Source: Candidatus Saccharimonadota bacterium | GTDB taxonomy: Bacteria; Patescibacteriota; Saccharimonadia; Saccharimonadales; Saccharimonadaceae | Reading direction: 5' to 3' | Length of the DNA stretch: 47,519 bases | Assembly (NCBI GenBank): GCA_017512045.1 | Contig: JAFWHE010000020.1 | Span: 1 to 47,519 of the forward strand | Part shown: positions 1 through 8,002 of the stretch, one piece after another | Layout of the letters: each line of letters begins with the position of its first letter | How positions within the stretch are numbered: position 1 is the stretch's first letter | Made by a program: the position numbers and the translations under genes | The notes under the pieces: model-generated | Told to the model about the DNA's origin: nothing | Databases searched by the model: none | The model's input: the letters and a program-made list of their open reading frames with translations, nothing else

Positions 1-126
1 ACTATACTAGATGACCAGTAGTAGCCACCCAACGCCTGGTAGTAAAGCCTACCCGTATCCCAGTAATAGTAGCCAGAATATACATACGACAATGGATAAG
101 ATCTTACACCAAGGCTACCAGTGGAG
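1..126 (-). repeat. FISUMP C-terminal cassette F (partial, cut by window start)
   Basis: On the minus strand this reads in frame as the end of a FISUMP-type domain: a RSYPLSYVYSG block, then YYYWDTGRLYYQ, then GGYYWSSSI running off the window. It aligns without gaps to the last 126 bases of the window (cassette E) with 10 mismatches, mostly in the codons that vary in the whole family. There is no promoter, no Shine-Dalgarno and no N-terminal part, so it is not an independent gene. It is either a silent cassette or an inverted segment of a gene lying left of the window. Confidence 0.8.
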
Positions 127-160
127 TCGTCGTTGTAGCCACGAGATTTAGCATCCTATT
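127..160 (+). pseudogene. Possible remnant of a FISUMP gene 3' end
   Basis: The plus strand reads R-C-S-H-E-I-stop followed by AGCATCCT. The intact FISUMP gene ends R-C-V-T-R-I-stop with the same AGCATCCT after the stop (around 14346-14368). The neighbouring cassette F lies on the opposite strand, so this may be the tail of a plus-strand gene whose variable segment is inverted. The match is short, about 25 bases with differences. The minus-strand frame of cassette F also stays open through it, so the call is tentative. Confidence 0.35.
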
Positions 161-200
161 TTTGCAAAAATTTTGCGAGGCCCGAGCAGAGGAAAATAAC

Positions 201-229
201 TTGACTAAACCCATGCGCTATGATACAAT
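201..229 (+). promoter_or_regulatory. Promoter of rplU
   Basis: A TTGACT -35 box (201-206) and a TACAAT -10 box (224-229) are separated by 17 nt and precede the L21 gene. The gene itself has a Shine-Dalgarno (AAGGA around 244), so unlike many genes here it has a short 5' leader. Confidence 0.7.
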
Positions 230-253
230 AGACCACAGTAAAAAAGGAACAAT

Positions 254-562
254 ATGAAGAAAGCAGTTATTTTGGTAGGCGGGAAACAGTATCTCGTCGC
301 TGAAAAAGAGACCCTACGGGTGGACCTCCTCCCGGCAGGCATGAAAGAGCTCGAAACTGGTGCTTTGCTCCTAATTGACGGTGACAAGACTACGGTTGGT
401 ACGCCAGAGGTCAAGGGTGTAAAAGTTTCGGCAAAGGTAGTGGAGGAAAAAGTTGCCGGAGATAAGGTCCGTGTCATCCGTTACCACTCTAAGAAGCGTG
501 TCCACAAAGAGACTGGCCATCGCCAGAAATACTCTCTAATCGAGATTACTTCTATCAAATAA
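254..562 (+). CDS. rplU: 50S ribosomal protein L21
   Basis: A 102-aa protein of normal bL21 length. bL21 is a large-subunit protein that binds 23S rRNA. The N-terminal VGGKQYLV and the C-terminal block KVRVIRYHSKKRVHKETGH are the typical conserved parts, the latter basic and RNA-binding. It has its own promoter and a terminator directly behind it, so it is monocistronic. In most bacteria rpmA (L27) follows rplU; here parA follows instead and L27 is not in the window. Confidence 0.96.
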   Translation: MKKAVILVGGKQYLVAEKETLRVDLLPAGMKELETGALLLIDGDKTTVGTPEVKGVKVSAKVVEEKVAGDKVRVIRYHSKKRVHKETGHRQKYSLIEITSIK

Positions 563-570
563 GACCAAGA

Positions 571-597
571 AGCATCTATGAAAATAGATGCTTTTTT
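571..597 (+). terminator. Rho-independent terminator after rplU
   Basis: A 9-bp perfect stem (AGCATCTAT / ATAGATGCT) with a 4-nt loop is followed by a T run. It ends the rplU transcript before parA. Confidence 0.85.
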
Positions 598-640
598 GTG
601 GTACACGCACCGGATTCTTTTTATTTTGGAATTTATATGA

Positions 641-646
641 TAGAAT
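641..646 (+). promoter_or_regulatory. -10 box of leaderless parA
   Basis: TAGAAT ends exactly 6 nt before the parA ATG, and no Shine-Dalgarno fits between. This matches the N6 spacing seen at many other genes in the window. Confidence 0.6.
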
Positions 647-652
647 AATATT

Positions 653-1423
653 ATGTCTACGGTTATTTGCATAACTAACCAAAAAGGAGGTGTAGGGAAG
701 ACCACTACGGCGGTCAACCTCAGTTTTTATCTGGCGAAGGATAAGTTCAAGACCTTAATCATTGATTTTGACCCGCAGGGAAATGCTACTAGTGGCCTTG
801 GTATTGATAAGAGTGATTTATCTGCTACTATGACAGAGGTGGTGCTGGGGAAGGCTAATCTTTCTGACGTGATTTGTGAAACTAAGTTTAAGAACCTCTA
901 TATTGCGCCTACCACGCCGGAGCTTGCTAATGCAGAAGTAGAGATGACCTCATTGAGCAACAAATTTGTTCAGCTAAAGACTGCTATTTCTGCCGTAGAA
1001 GACCAATATGATTATATTATTATAGATTCACCGCCATCACTCAGCTTGCTCACGGTGAATGGCATGATTGCAGCGCACTATCTGATTTTGCCAGTGCAGA
1101 CGGAGTTTTATGCATTGGAGGGTGTGGCACAACTCTTAGATAGTATGTCGCTAATTAAAAAAGCGATGAATCCAAACTTACGCTTGCTCGGCGTAGTGGC
1201 TACGATGTATGATAAACGGACATCTCTCAGCGGGGAAGTATTCGAAGAGATAAAGAAATACTTCAAGGACAAGACTTTCCAGACTACTATTCCGCGTAAT
1301 GTGCGCGTGGCGGAAGCACCGAGCCATGGTGTGCCGGTTGGTAATTATGATAAGTTTTCTAAGGGGGCGAAGGCATATAAAGAATTCGCGAGAGAAGTAG
1401 AACAAAGAACTGGCAAAAAATAA
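653..1423 (+). CDS. parA: ParA/Soj chromosome-partitioning ATPase
   Basis: A 256-aa deviant-Walker ATPase of the MinD/ParA family. The deviant Walker A KGGVGKTT sits at about residues 11-18, the A' segment IIDFDPQGNAT near residue 40 and the Walker B region YIIIDSPPS near residue 125. ParA binds the nucleoid when loaded with ATP and moves ParB-parS complexes to segregate chromosomes. It is followed 11 nt later by parB, the usual pair. It lacks the N-terminal helix-turn-helix of plasmid-type ParA proteins, which fits a chromosomal Soj. The mRNA appears leaderless. Confidence 0.95.
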   Translation: MSTVICITNQKGGVGKTTTAVNLSFYLAKDKFKTLIIDFDPQGNATSGLGIDKSDLSATMTEVVLGKANLSDVICETKFKNLYIAPTTPELANAEVEMTSLSNKFVQLKTAISAVEDQYDYIIIDSPPSLSLLTVNGMIAAHYLILPVQTEFYALEGVAQLLDSMSLIKKAMNPNLRLLGVVATMYDKRTSLSGEVFEEIKKYFKDKTFQTTIPRNVRVAEAPSHGVPVGNYDKFSKGAKAYKEFAREVEQRTGKK

Positions 1424-1434
1424 GAAAGGAAAAA

Positions 1435-2277
1435 ATGGCAAAAAAAGGATTGGGTAGAGGTTTTGAAAGTTTAATACCGACAGAGTTGGTAGAAGATGGT
1501 TTTGATCCAACTAGTGATGAAGAAGCAAAGGTACTCAAAGAAATAAAATTAGATATGATTGTGCGCGATAGCAATCAGCCGCGCAAGACTTTTGATCAGG
1601 CATCATTAGACGAGCTAGCACAATCCATCAAAGAACACGGCGTACTCTCCCCGATTGTGGTAGTAAAAGAAAACGGTAAATATCAAATTATTGCCGGTGA
1701 GCGCCGTTGGCGTGCTGCGAAGATTGCTGGCTTAAAGACCATTCCATGTATTGTTCGCACCGAAGATATCCAGAATAGGCTAGAGCTTTCTATTATAGAA
1801 AACGCTCAGCGCGAAGATTTGAATGCGATTGAGTTAGCCACTGCTTATGCTAAGCTAAAAAATGAGTTTAATATGACTAATGCCGATATTGCCAAGCGTG
1901 TAGGTAAGTCAGAAATTACTATCGTCAATACTCTGCGTTTCCTGAAATTGCCAGAAAAAGCAAAGAAAGCGATGCGCGATTATAGTCTGACTGAGGGTGT
2001 GATGCGCCCGTTGATTGTGGCTAGTCCAGAAGTGATAGATAAGGTTTTGCCAAAGATTATTAAAGAAGATTGGAACGCTCGCCAAGTGGAGCGCTATGTT
2101 TCTCAGACTAAGAAGATAGGATCGGAAAAAGCGAACAAAATTCATCATTACATTAAACAAGAGGATAAAATCGGCAAAAAATACGGCGTGAAAGTTCGTA
2201 TCAAGACTACTACTGTAACATTTTCTTGTAAGACAGAAGAGCAGATGCAAGAATTACTCGCTAAATTAGAAAAATAA
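1435..2277 (+). CDS. parB: ParB/Spo0J chromosome-partitioning protein
   Basis: A 280-aa ParB. The N-terminal CTPase/ParB domain carries the diagnostic GERRWRAAKIAGL motif at about residues 84-96. It is preceded by DSNQPRKTF and followed by the ENAQREDLNAIE segment and a helix-turn-helix (NADIAKRVGKSEITIVNTLRFL). ParB binds parS centromere sites, spreads as a CTP clamp and stimulates ParA. A Shine-Dalgarno (AGAAAGGA) lies just before the ATG, and it is cotranscribed with parA. I did not see an obvious parS site nearby. Confidence 0.95.
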   Translation: MAKKGLGRGFESLIPTELVEDGFDPTSDEEAKVLKEIKLDMIVRDSNQPRKTFDQASLDELAQSIKEHGVLSPIVVVKENGKYQIIAGERRWRAAKIAGLKTIPCIVRTEDIQNRLELSIIENAQREDLNAIELATAYAKLKNEFNMTNADIAKRVGKSEITIVNTLRFLKLPEKAKKAMRDYSLTEGVMRPLIVASPEVIDKVLPKIIKEDWNARQVERYVSQTKKIGSEKANKIHHYIKQEDKIGKKYGVKVRIKTTTVTFSCKTEEQMQELLAKLEK

Positions 2278-2278
2278 T

Positions 2279-3769
2279 CTACTTCTTTTTCTTGCGGGGG
2301 AGCTTCTGGGCGATTTTATGATGTGGTAGTTGATCGCTTAATTTATGTCCACTGAGTTGAGCGCGGAGTTTTTGCCGGGCATGAGCAGTGAATATCCTGT
2401 CAAACCAGGCTTCTTTGGCGGTGGGATTTTTACTGGTCAATATTTCTACTACGTCACCATGCTTGAGCTTGGTGCTGAGGCTACTCATCTTGCCATTAAT
2501 CTTCACACCAGTGACATGTTCGCCGATTTCTGAGTGCAGGCGGTAGGCAAAATCTAGTGGCAAGGAACCTTTTGGCAAGTCAATAATATCGCCCTTTGGT
2601 GTATAAACGAAAATCTTATCCGCGAAAAGATTGAGACGCAACTTCTTTATATCTACTTTTTTGCCAGCTTTTAGCTTGGCGGCGGTTTCTTGGAGTTCGC
2701 TAATCCAGAGTAGGGAAGTCGGCAAATGTTGAATTTTACCAGTGCGATAATTTTCTGTGAGCTTTTGTTCATTGTAATAGAATGATGCGGCCAGACCTCG
2801 CTCGGCAAATTCATGCATTTCCTTGGTGCGAATTTGAAATTCTACGATTCTTTTGTCTTTAGTAATAACGGTAGTATGAAGAGATTGATAGCCATTAATC
2901 TTTGGCATGGCAATGTAATCCTTGATGCGTCCACCCATCGGCACATAAAGTGAGTGAATCACGCCCAGTGTCAAATAACAATCCGTAATGTCATTGACAA
3001 TGATACGTAAGGCGATGAGGTCATAGATTTCTCCCATGTTTTGGTTGTGTTTGGCGAGCTTCTTATGTAAAGAATAAACGGATTTGACACGGCCAGAAAT
3101 TTGGAACTTAATCTTCTCACGACCAAGTGCGGCGGAGATTTCTTTTTGGATTTTCTGCATGGTTTTTTCTGCGGATTTGCTGTAATTTTCTATGAGTTCA
3201 TGTAGCTCATTGTAGCGTTTCGGATTGACATAAGAAAATGCTACGTCAGACATTTCCACGCGCAGTCGCCCCATATTGAGCCGGTCGGCTAGCGGTGCGA
3301 AAACTTCTAGACTTTCTTTGGCAATACGCTTTTGTTTGTCTGGCGGGAGGGAAGAAAGCGTGCGGAGATTATGTAGGCGATCAGCTAACTTGATGATTAG
3401 CACGCGAATATCAGAGCCAGTTGCGACAAGTAGGCGCAGGAGATTATCCTTGGTATTAGGTAAATAAGTATCTATGTCGTTCATGCTAGAACTAATCTTA
3501 GACAACTTTGTCAGTCCATCCACCATGAAAGCGACTTGTTCGCCGAATTCATTCTTCACATCTTGTAGGGTAACATCTGTATCTTCTACGGTGTCATGCA
3601 AGACAGCAGCGATGATAGTATCCTCGTCCATCCCCCAATCTTCTACGATTTTCATGACGGCGAGAGGGTGCGTGATATATGGCTCACCAGAGCGACGGTT
3701 CTGACCTTTGTGGGCATTAGTCGCAAACTCAATGGCTTTTTCTATTTTCTCGCTACGCTTTTTTGGCAT
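2279..3769 (-). CDS. RelA/SpoT (p)ppGpp synthetase/hydrolase lacking the ACT domain
   Basis: A 496-aa long RelA/SpoT homologue. The N-terminal HD hydrolase domain has HDTVEDTD near residue 59 and RLHNLRTLSSL near 131. The synthetase domain includes GRVKSVYSLHKKL and YDLIALRIIVND, and a TGS domain (IFVYTPKGDIIDLPKGS) lies around residues 385-450. Canonical RelA/SpoT proteins run about 700 residues with helical, zinc-finger and ACT regions. This one stops after TGS and a basic tail (LPRKKKK). It makes or degrades (p)ppGpp, the stringent-response alarmone. It converges on parB with one base between the genes. TATAAT ends 6 nt before the ATG, so the mRNA is probably leaderless. Confidence 0.92.
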   Translation of the reverse strand: MPKKRSEKIEKAIEFATNAHKGQNRRSGEPYITHPLAVMKIVEDWGMDEDTIIAAVLHDTVEDTDVTLQDVKNEFGEQVAFMVDGLTKLSKISSSMNDIDTYLPNTKDNLLRLLVATGSDIRVLIIKLADRLHNLRTLSSLPPDKQKRIAKESLEVFAPLADRLNMGRLRVEMSDVAFSYVNPKRYNELHELIENYSKSAEKTMQKIQKEISAALGREKIKFQISGRVKSVYSLHKKLAKHNQNMGEIYDLIALRIIVNDITDCYLTLGVIHSLYVPMGGRIKDYIAMPKINGYQSLHTTVITKDKRIVEFQIRTKEMHEFAERGLAASFYYNEQKLTENYRTGKIQHLPTSLLWISELQETAAKLKAGKKVDIKKLRLNLFADKIFVYTPKGDIIDLPKGSLPLDFAYRLHSEIGEHVTGVKINGKMSSLSTKLKHGDVVEILTSKNPTAKEAWFDRIFTAHARQKLRAQLSGHKLSDQLPHHKIAQKLPRKKKK

Positions 3770-3814
3770 AATACTATTATAGCAGTTTTTGCCGTTGTAT
3801 GTTATAATATAAGT

Positions 3815-4246
3815 ATGAAGATGCTGTGGACTGACGGGAGTGCTTCGCCCAATCCTGGGCCTGGTGGTTTCGCTGTGATTGAAGATGGGAAGCCAGTCGC
3901 ATTAGGTCGAGAAGACAACACTACTAATATCAGAATGGAGGCCATGGCGCTGATTGCTGCGATGGAATACATCCAGTCTCAGCCAGAGGATGATTATCAG
4001 ATTAACACTGATTCAGAATTTTGGATTAATGTCTTGACCAAATGGGCAGAGGGCTGGAAAGAAAATGGCTGGCAGAAGAAATCAGGCGAGATTAAGAATT
4101 TGGACCTGGTACAAAAAATATATGAATTATGGACATCTCTCGGTGATAATGTGAAATTACAATGGACCAGAGGTCATGTAGGCACTGAGATGAATGAAGC
4201 TGCGGATAAATGGGCAAATAAGGCAAGGAAAGGAGCCACTCTATGA
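3815..4246 (+). CDS. rnhA: Ribonuclease HI
   Basis: A 143-aa type 1 RNase H that cleaves the RNA strand of RNA-DNA hybrids. The four catalytic acidic residues are visible: D in WTDGSASPNPGPGG (about residue 6), E in RMEAMALIAAM, D in NTDSEFWIN and D in NEAADKWANKA. I chose the ATG at 3815 because the longer upstream frame adds non-homologous residues and TATAAT (3803-3808) ends 6 nt before this ATG, suggesting a leaderless message. It starts an operon running through the CYTH, DUF4868 and exonuclease VII genes. The next gene overlaps its stop by 4 nt. Confidence 0.93.
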   Translation: MKMLWTDGSASPNPGPGGFAVIEDGKPVALGREDNTTNIRMEAMALIAAMEYIQSQPEDDYQINTDSEFWINVLTKWAEGWKENGWQKKSGEIKNLDLVQKIYELWTSLGDNVKLQWTRGHVGTEMNEAADKWANKARKGATL

Positions 4247-4809
4247 AAAGGGTAACTATCAAAGTAAAAGTAACTAATTTAGAAGAGCTCGAAAAAAGGA
4301 TGAAAGATATCAATCTAGAGTTTGAGCCGACACTCTATCAGCACGACAGGGTTTATGTTCAGAGGGGATTCCGTCGTGGGATGAATTTGCCACGCTTGAT
4401 TATGCGCACAGAAATGAGCTCCGTAGATAAGCCAGCCGTCTATAAGTTAATTTTGAAGAGGCATATAGAAGATAGCGGTATAGAGATTACCGACCGCTCT
4501 GTAATTCGTGATTATACAGAGATAGTTAATATGTTGCATCAACTTGGATTTATCTTAATTTCCGAGGTTAGTCGTCGTCGCAAAAGGATTAAGCTATCTG
4601 ATCTTTCCCGCATTTATCTGGATAAGATTGACAAGTTAAATGATTACTACTTAAAGATTGAGACTGCATTAGATGATGGTGACAAGGTATCAGAAGTGAT
4701 GTCCGATCTCAAACGAACTCTAAAATTATTTAACTTAGATAAAGAAGATGTCTCTCAGAAGTCGTATTTTGAAATCTTACAAGAGAATGATATAATTGAC
4801 GCTAAGTAA
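4243..4809 (+). CDS. CYTH-like domain protein (class IV adenylate cyclase/thiamine-triphosphatase type)
   Basis: A 188-aa protein with the alternating basic/acidic pattern of the CYTH triphosphate-tunnel fold. It has KVKV near the N-terminus, then RVYVQRG, LPRLIMRTE, YKLILKRHIEDSG, EVSRRRKRIKL and IYLDKIDKLNDYYLKIET. CYTH proteins bind triphosphorylated substrates in a beta-tunnel lined with Arg, Lys and Glu and act as class IV adenylate cyclases, triphosphatases or polyphosphate-linked enzymes. The usual N-terminal ExExK signature is imperfect (TIKVKV), so the exact activity is unknown. It overlaps rnhA by ATGA. Confidence 0.65.
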   Translation: MKRVTIKVKVTNLEELEKRMKDINLEFEPTLYQHDRVYVQRGFRRGMNLPRLIMRTEMSSVDKPAVYKLILKRHIEDSGIEITDRSVIRDYTEIVNMLHQLGFILISEVSRRRKRIKLSDLSRIYLDKIDKLNDYYLKIETALDDGDKVSEVMSDLKRTLKLFNLDKEDVSQKSYFEILQENDIIDAK

Positions 4810-4849
4810 CGGCGATTTGCCAGTGATTTATTAAAATAAGAGAGGTAAA

Positions 4850-5824
4850 ATGGAAAAATTTGATGTTTTTCAGTGGGCGAACGAAATTGATGAAATCAAA
4901 AATAATGTATCAGTAGAATTGTTTTTGTTTAACAAAAATTATACACCATACAAGGTGCGCTATTCTGATGCGCTGACTGGTAATGTCAAAGAAATGTTTA
5001 TGAATGCCGCCATCAAATACGTGATAGAAGAGGCAGACAAAGGTCTGGAATGTCGCGACTATGAACTGAGTGATGGGGAAGATAAAGTAATTTATCGCAC
5101 GGATTTGTCGAAGGTCGGCCGAGCGGAGACTCTGATTCATCTGATAGAACAAGAATACAAAGATATTGATTTCTTCTCTGATAATGAATACGAATTTAAA
5201 AAGGTGAAGGGGATTATTGCGAAGTTTACTTATCCTGGTGGCGATGATGGAACAAAGACTTTTTACATTGCAAAGGGCGTAGCGGCATCGTCTGCCCTGA
5301 AAGGTGCGCAGGCTTGGGAGCTGAATGGAGAGAGTTTTGAGCCATTTTCCGCTGAGGTGGCAATTAAGATGCCAGCAGATAATCAGGTCGCTATCATAGG
5401 CGACACAGTGGTAATCTTTAACCAACCGAAGTTTGAAACTTTATTCCAATATGACTATAAGGCGCAGGTAATCGCAGAAGAAAAAGCCAAGGAATTGCAG
5501 GAAAAGTACAAACTCAGCTTTGCGGAGGGGTTGACTTTGGATGCATTATTGCAGGACAAGAAACCTCTACTCAAAAAAGTTCAAGCCTTTGACATTGAGG
5601 AAGAAATGGATCAGGCACAGCTGATAGATTATGCCGACAAGATGGAATTGGAGTTAATGACGGATGATGATGGTAGTATTATCATTATGGATGATAAGGA
5701 TCTGACCATGTTCGTCAATCTGGTGAACGAGGATTATTATGTCTCGCCAGTGAATGGAAAGAGATACGAGATTAAGAGTAAAAAACTGTTAGAAGATGCA
5801 GAGGGTGAACCACCTAGGGGATAG
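4850..5824 (+). CDS. DUF4868 (KwaB-like) protein
   Basis: A 324-aa soluble acidic protein. The C-terminal half fits DUF4868, the domain of KwaB from the Kiwa antiphage system: VAIIGDTVVIFNQPKFETLF, then a helical stretch, then a final segment with DLTMFVNLVNEDYYVSP and GKRYEIKSKKLL. This is recognition by eye. No KwaA-like multi-spanning membrane partner is adjacent, and the gene sits inside a nucleic-acid-metabolism operon (rnhA, CYTH, xseAB). A good Shine-Dalgarno (GAGAGG) precedes the ATG and its stop lies 1 nt before the xseA start. The function in this organism is unknown; a defence role is only suggested by the domain. Confidence 0.6.
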   Translation: MEKFDVFQWANEIDEIKNNVSVELFLFNKNYTPYKVRYSDALTGNVKEMFMNAAIKYVIEEADKGLECRDYELSDGEDKVIYRTDLSKVGRAETLIHLIEQEYKDIDFFSDNEYEFKKVKGIIAKFTYPGGDDGTKTFYIAKGVAASSALKGAQAWELNGESFEPFSAEVAIKMPADNQVAIIGDTVVIFNQPKFETLFQYDYKAQVIAEEKAKELQEKYKLSFAEGLTLDALLQDKKPLLKKVQAFDIEEEMDQAQLIDYADKMELELMTDDDGSIIIMDDKDLTMFVNLVNEDYYVSPVNGKRYEIKSKKLLEDAEGEPPRG

Positions 5825-5825
5825 G

Positions 5826-6917
5826 ATGGAAGAGCAGAAAATCACCGTATCGCAATTTATAGAGTCAGTTAACAGCTTGCTAGATTGTGGATTGCAGGAT
5901 GTTTTGATAGAGGGGGAAGTGGCGAGTTTCAAGGTAAATCAGGGCAAGTGGGTGTTTTTCGACCTAAAGGATGAGGAGAGTTCTGTGGGGTGTTTCTTGC
6001 CAGTGTTCCAGCTCCGCGCGCCGATAGAAGATGGCATGAAAATCGTGGTGCGTGGTTTGCCAAAGCTGACCAAGTGGGGTAAATTCTCTCTAACCGTGAA
6101 ACAAATTATGCCAGTGGGAGAGGGAAGCATTAAGAAAAGCTATGAATTATTAAAGAAGAAACTGACCGCAGAGGGGCTATTTGACCCTTTGAAAAAACGC
6201 CCGATTCCAGCGGATTTAACAAAAATTGGTGTGATTTCCTCTACTCAGGCAGCTGGCTATGCAGATTTTTGCAAGATTATCAATGCTAGATGGGGAGGAT
6301 TAAATATCCAGACGGCGCATACGCAGGTGCAAGGTATGGATGCAGCGGATCAGATTATTCGGGCGCTAAGGTATTTTAACGAGAAGGCAGAAGTGCAGAT
6401 TATTGCTATTATCAGGGGTGGTGGTAGTGCGGATGATTTATCAGTCTTTAATGATGAGAAATTGGTACGAGAGATTGCAGCTAGTCGTATCCCAGTGATT
6501 ACGGGCATTGGGCATGAGGTGGATGAGAGTTTGTCTGATTTGGCGGCGGATATTAGGGGCTCTACGCCATCTAACGTGGCGGAGATGCTGACCCCAGATA
6601 GGAAAGCAGAAATTGTCAAAGTACGCCAGACAGTGCAGAGACTAGGTGGCAAGATTATTCAAGAAATTGATTTGAATAGTGAGAAGGCGCGCTCGATGGT
6701 GGTAGATATTAAACGCCAAGTGGTAAGCAAAATTGATGGGGTGATAGAAACTATTCGCATCAAGAAACAAATGATAGAAAGTATGAATCCAGAGCAGGTG
6801 TTGAGGCAAGGCTATGCTATAATAGCAGGAGATATATCAGAGGGAAATGTTGTAAAAATTACAACATTTGATAAAGAGGTGGAGGCGGAAATATGCAAAG
6901 TAAAGGAGAAAAAATGA
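5826..6917 (+). CDS. xseA: Exodeoxyribonuclease VII large subunit
   Basis: A 363-aa XseA, the catalytic subunit of the ssDNA exonuclease that degrades single strands from both ends. An N-terminal OB-fold (about residues 1-100, VSQFIESVNSLL to LTVKQIMPVG) is followed by the catalytic core, with GVISSTQAAGYADF, AIIRGGGSADDLSVFND, GIGHEVDESLSDLAAD and STPSNVAEMLTP. I chose the ATG at 5826 over an upstream in-frame ATG at 5796, because the latter lies inside the preceding gene and adds a non-homologous extension. A Shine-Dalgarno-like AGGGGAT precedes it. It is somewhat shorter than E. coli XseA (about 456 aa). Confidence 0.94.
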   Translation: MEEQKITVSQFIESVNSLLDCGLQDVLIEGEVASFKVNQGKWVFFDLKDEESSVGCFLPVFQLRAPIEDGMKIVVRGLPKLTKWGKFSLTVKQIMPVGEGSIKKSYELLKKKLTAEGLFDPLKKRPIPADLTKIGVISSTQAAGYADFCKIINARWGGLNIQTAHTQVQGMDAADQIIRALRYFNEKAEVQIIAIIRGGGSADDLSVFNDEKLVREIAASRIPVITGIGHEVDESLSDLAADIRGSTPSNVAEMLTPDRKAEIVKVRQTVQRLGGKIIQEIDLNSEKARSMVVDIKRQVVSKIDGVIETIRIKKQMIESMNPEQVLRQGYAIIAGDISEGNVVKITTFDKEVEAEICKVKEKK

Positions 6918-7114
6918 CAACAAAAAAATCTATCAGCGAAAAAATGAAAGATTTGGAGGCTGCGACAGAGTGGTTTTACTCTGATGATTTCACACTAGAA
7001 AAGGCGACCGAAAAATATAAATCCACCATGAAACTAGCCGAAGAAATAGAAAAAGATTTAAACGAGCTAAAAAACGAGATTTCTGTGATAGAGAAAGACT
7101 TTACAAAAGAATAG
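6914..7114 (+). CDS. xseB: Exodeoxyribonuclease VII small subunit
   Basis: A 66-aa helical protein of the XseB size (usually 60-85 aa). The motif LEKATEKYKSTMKLAEEIEKDL is the conserved helix-turn-helix that wraps the large subunit. The ATG at 6914 overlaps the xseA stop (ATGA) and is preceded by AAAGGAG. It is translationally coupled to xseA, which fits the multi-XseB stoichiometry of exonuclease VII. Confidence 0.9.
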   Translation: MTTKKSISEKMKDLEAATEWFYSDDFTLEKATEKYKSTMKLAEEIEKDLNELKNEISVIEKDFTKE

Positions 7115-7135
7115 CATAAGAGTTATAATAATCAT

Positions 7136-7984
7136 ATGGATAATCAGCCATATCAACCTTTTCAACCATATCAGCCAAATCCACAACCTGGCGTAGCGGG
7201 TCCAGACCCATCGCAGGCTAATTTGGCACAACCTGGCGCTACGCAACAGCAGATGCCTGGTTCTTGGGCGGCATCACCGTCTATGACTGGTGGAGCTCCA
7301 ATAGCTACGGCGAATATTGCTTCTGTTGGTGGTGGCAAGGACGGCGGAGGGAACAAATCTTTGCTCCTGATGATTTTGGCGATTATCGGTGGATTAGTGT
7401 CAGTAACATTTATCGCACTATTCATTTGGATGTATGCTCGTTGGGATAGCGCGGACAAGGATGTAGAGAGTAAAATTACTGCTGCTGTTACAGAAGCAGT
7501 TAATAATAAAGCAGAAGAGATGGAAAATGAGTTCATTGAAAGGGAAAAATCTCCATATAGGACTTTTGCTGGGCCAGCAGATTATGGCGAACTATCGTTT
7601 GAATATCCAAAGACTTGGAGCGTCTATGAGGCGAAAGATGCAACCAATGGTGGAGACTATGAGGCATATCTCAATCCGGACAAGGTGTATCCGGTTGGTG
7701 TGAATACCATTAACGCTTTACGTGTCACTATTAAGGATCAAGCTTATGATACCTATGTTGCAACTTATGAGAATTATATAAAGAGTGGCAAGTTGGCCGT
7801 ATCTGTCCGTCCAATTAATGGCGAGAATGCAAACCTCTATACTGGCGAGATGCCAGGGAATAAGATTGTGGGTATTGCGGCAGTGTTCAAGATTCGTGAT
7901 AAGACTGCAATTATTCAGACTGATGCAATGCTTTTTGAGCCAGATTATCAAAAAATCTTAGATTCTATTCGCTTTAATCAATAA
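7136..7984 (+). CDS. Single-pass membrane protein with Pro/Gln-rich N-terminus
   Basis: A 282-aa protein of unknown function. About 75 residues rich in Pro, Gln, Tyr and Gly (PYQPFQPYQP repeats) lie before one transmembrane helix (SLLLMILAIIGGLVSVTFIALFIWMY, described here in two parts: about residues 75-88 and 89-100). An external domain of about 170 residues follows, with YGELSFEYPKTWSVY and a C-terminal ILDSIRF. That ending resembles the PsbP/DUF1795-like folds of secreted bacterial proteins, but I cannot assign it. TATAAT (7124-7129) ends 6 nt before the ATG, so the mRNA is likely leaderless. Confidence 0.75.
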   Translation: MDNQPYQPFQPYQPNPQPGVAGPDPSQANLAQPGATQQQMPGSWAASPSMTGGAPIATANIASVGGGKDGGGNKSLLLMILAIIGGLVSVTFIALFIWMYARWDSADKDVESKITAAVTEAVNNKAEEMENEFIEREKSPYRTFAGPADYGELSFEYPKTWSVYEAKDATNGGDYEAYLNPDKVYPVGVNTINALRVTIKDQAYDTYVATYENYIKSGKLAVSVRPINGENANLYTGEMPGNKIVGIAAVFKIRDKTAIIQTDAMLFEPDYQKILDSIRFNQ

Positions 7985-8002
7985 TGTGATAAAATTGGGG
8001 GT

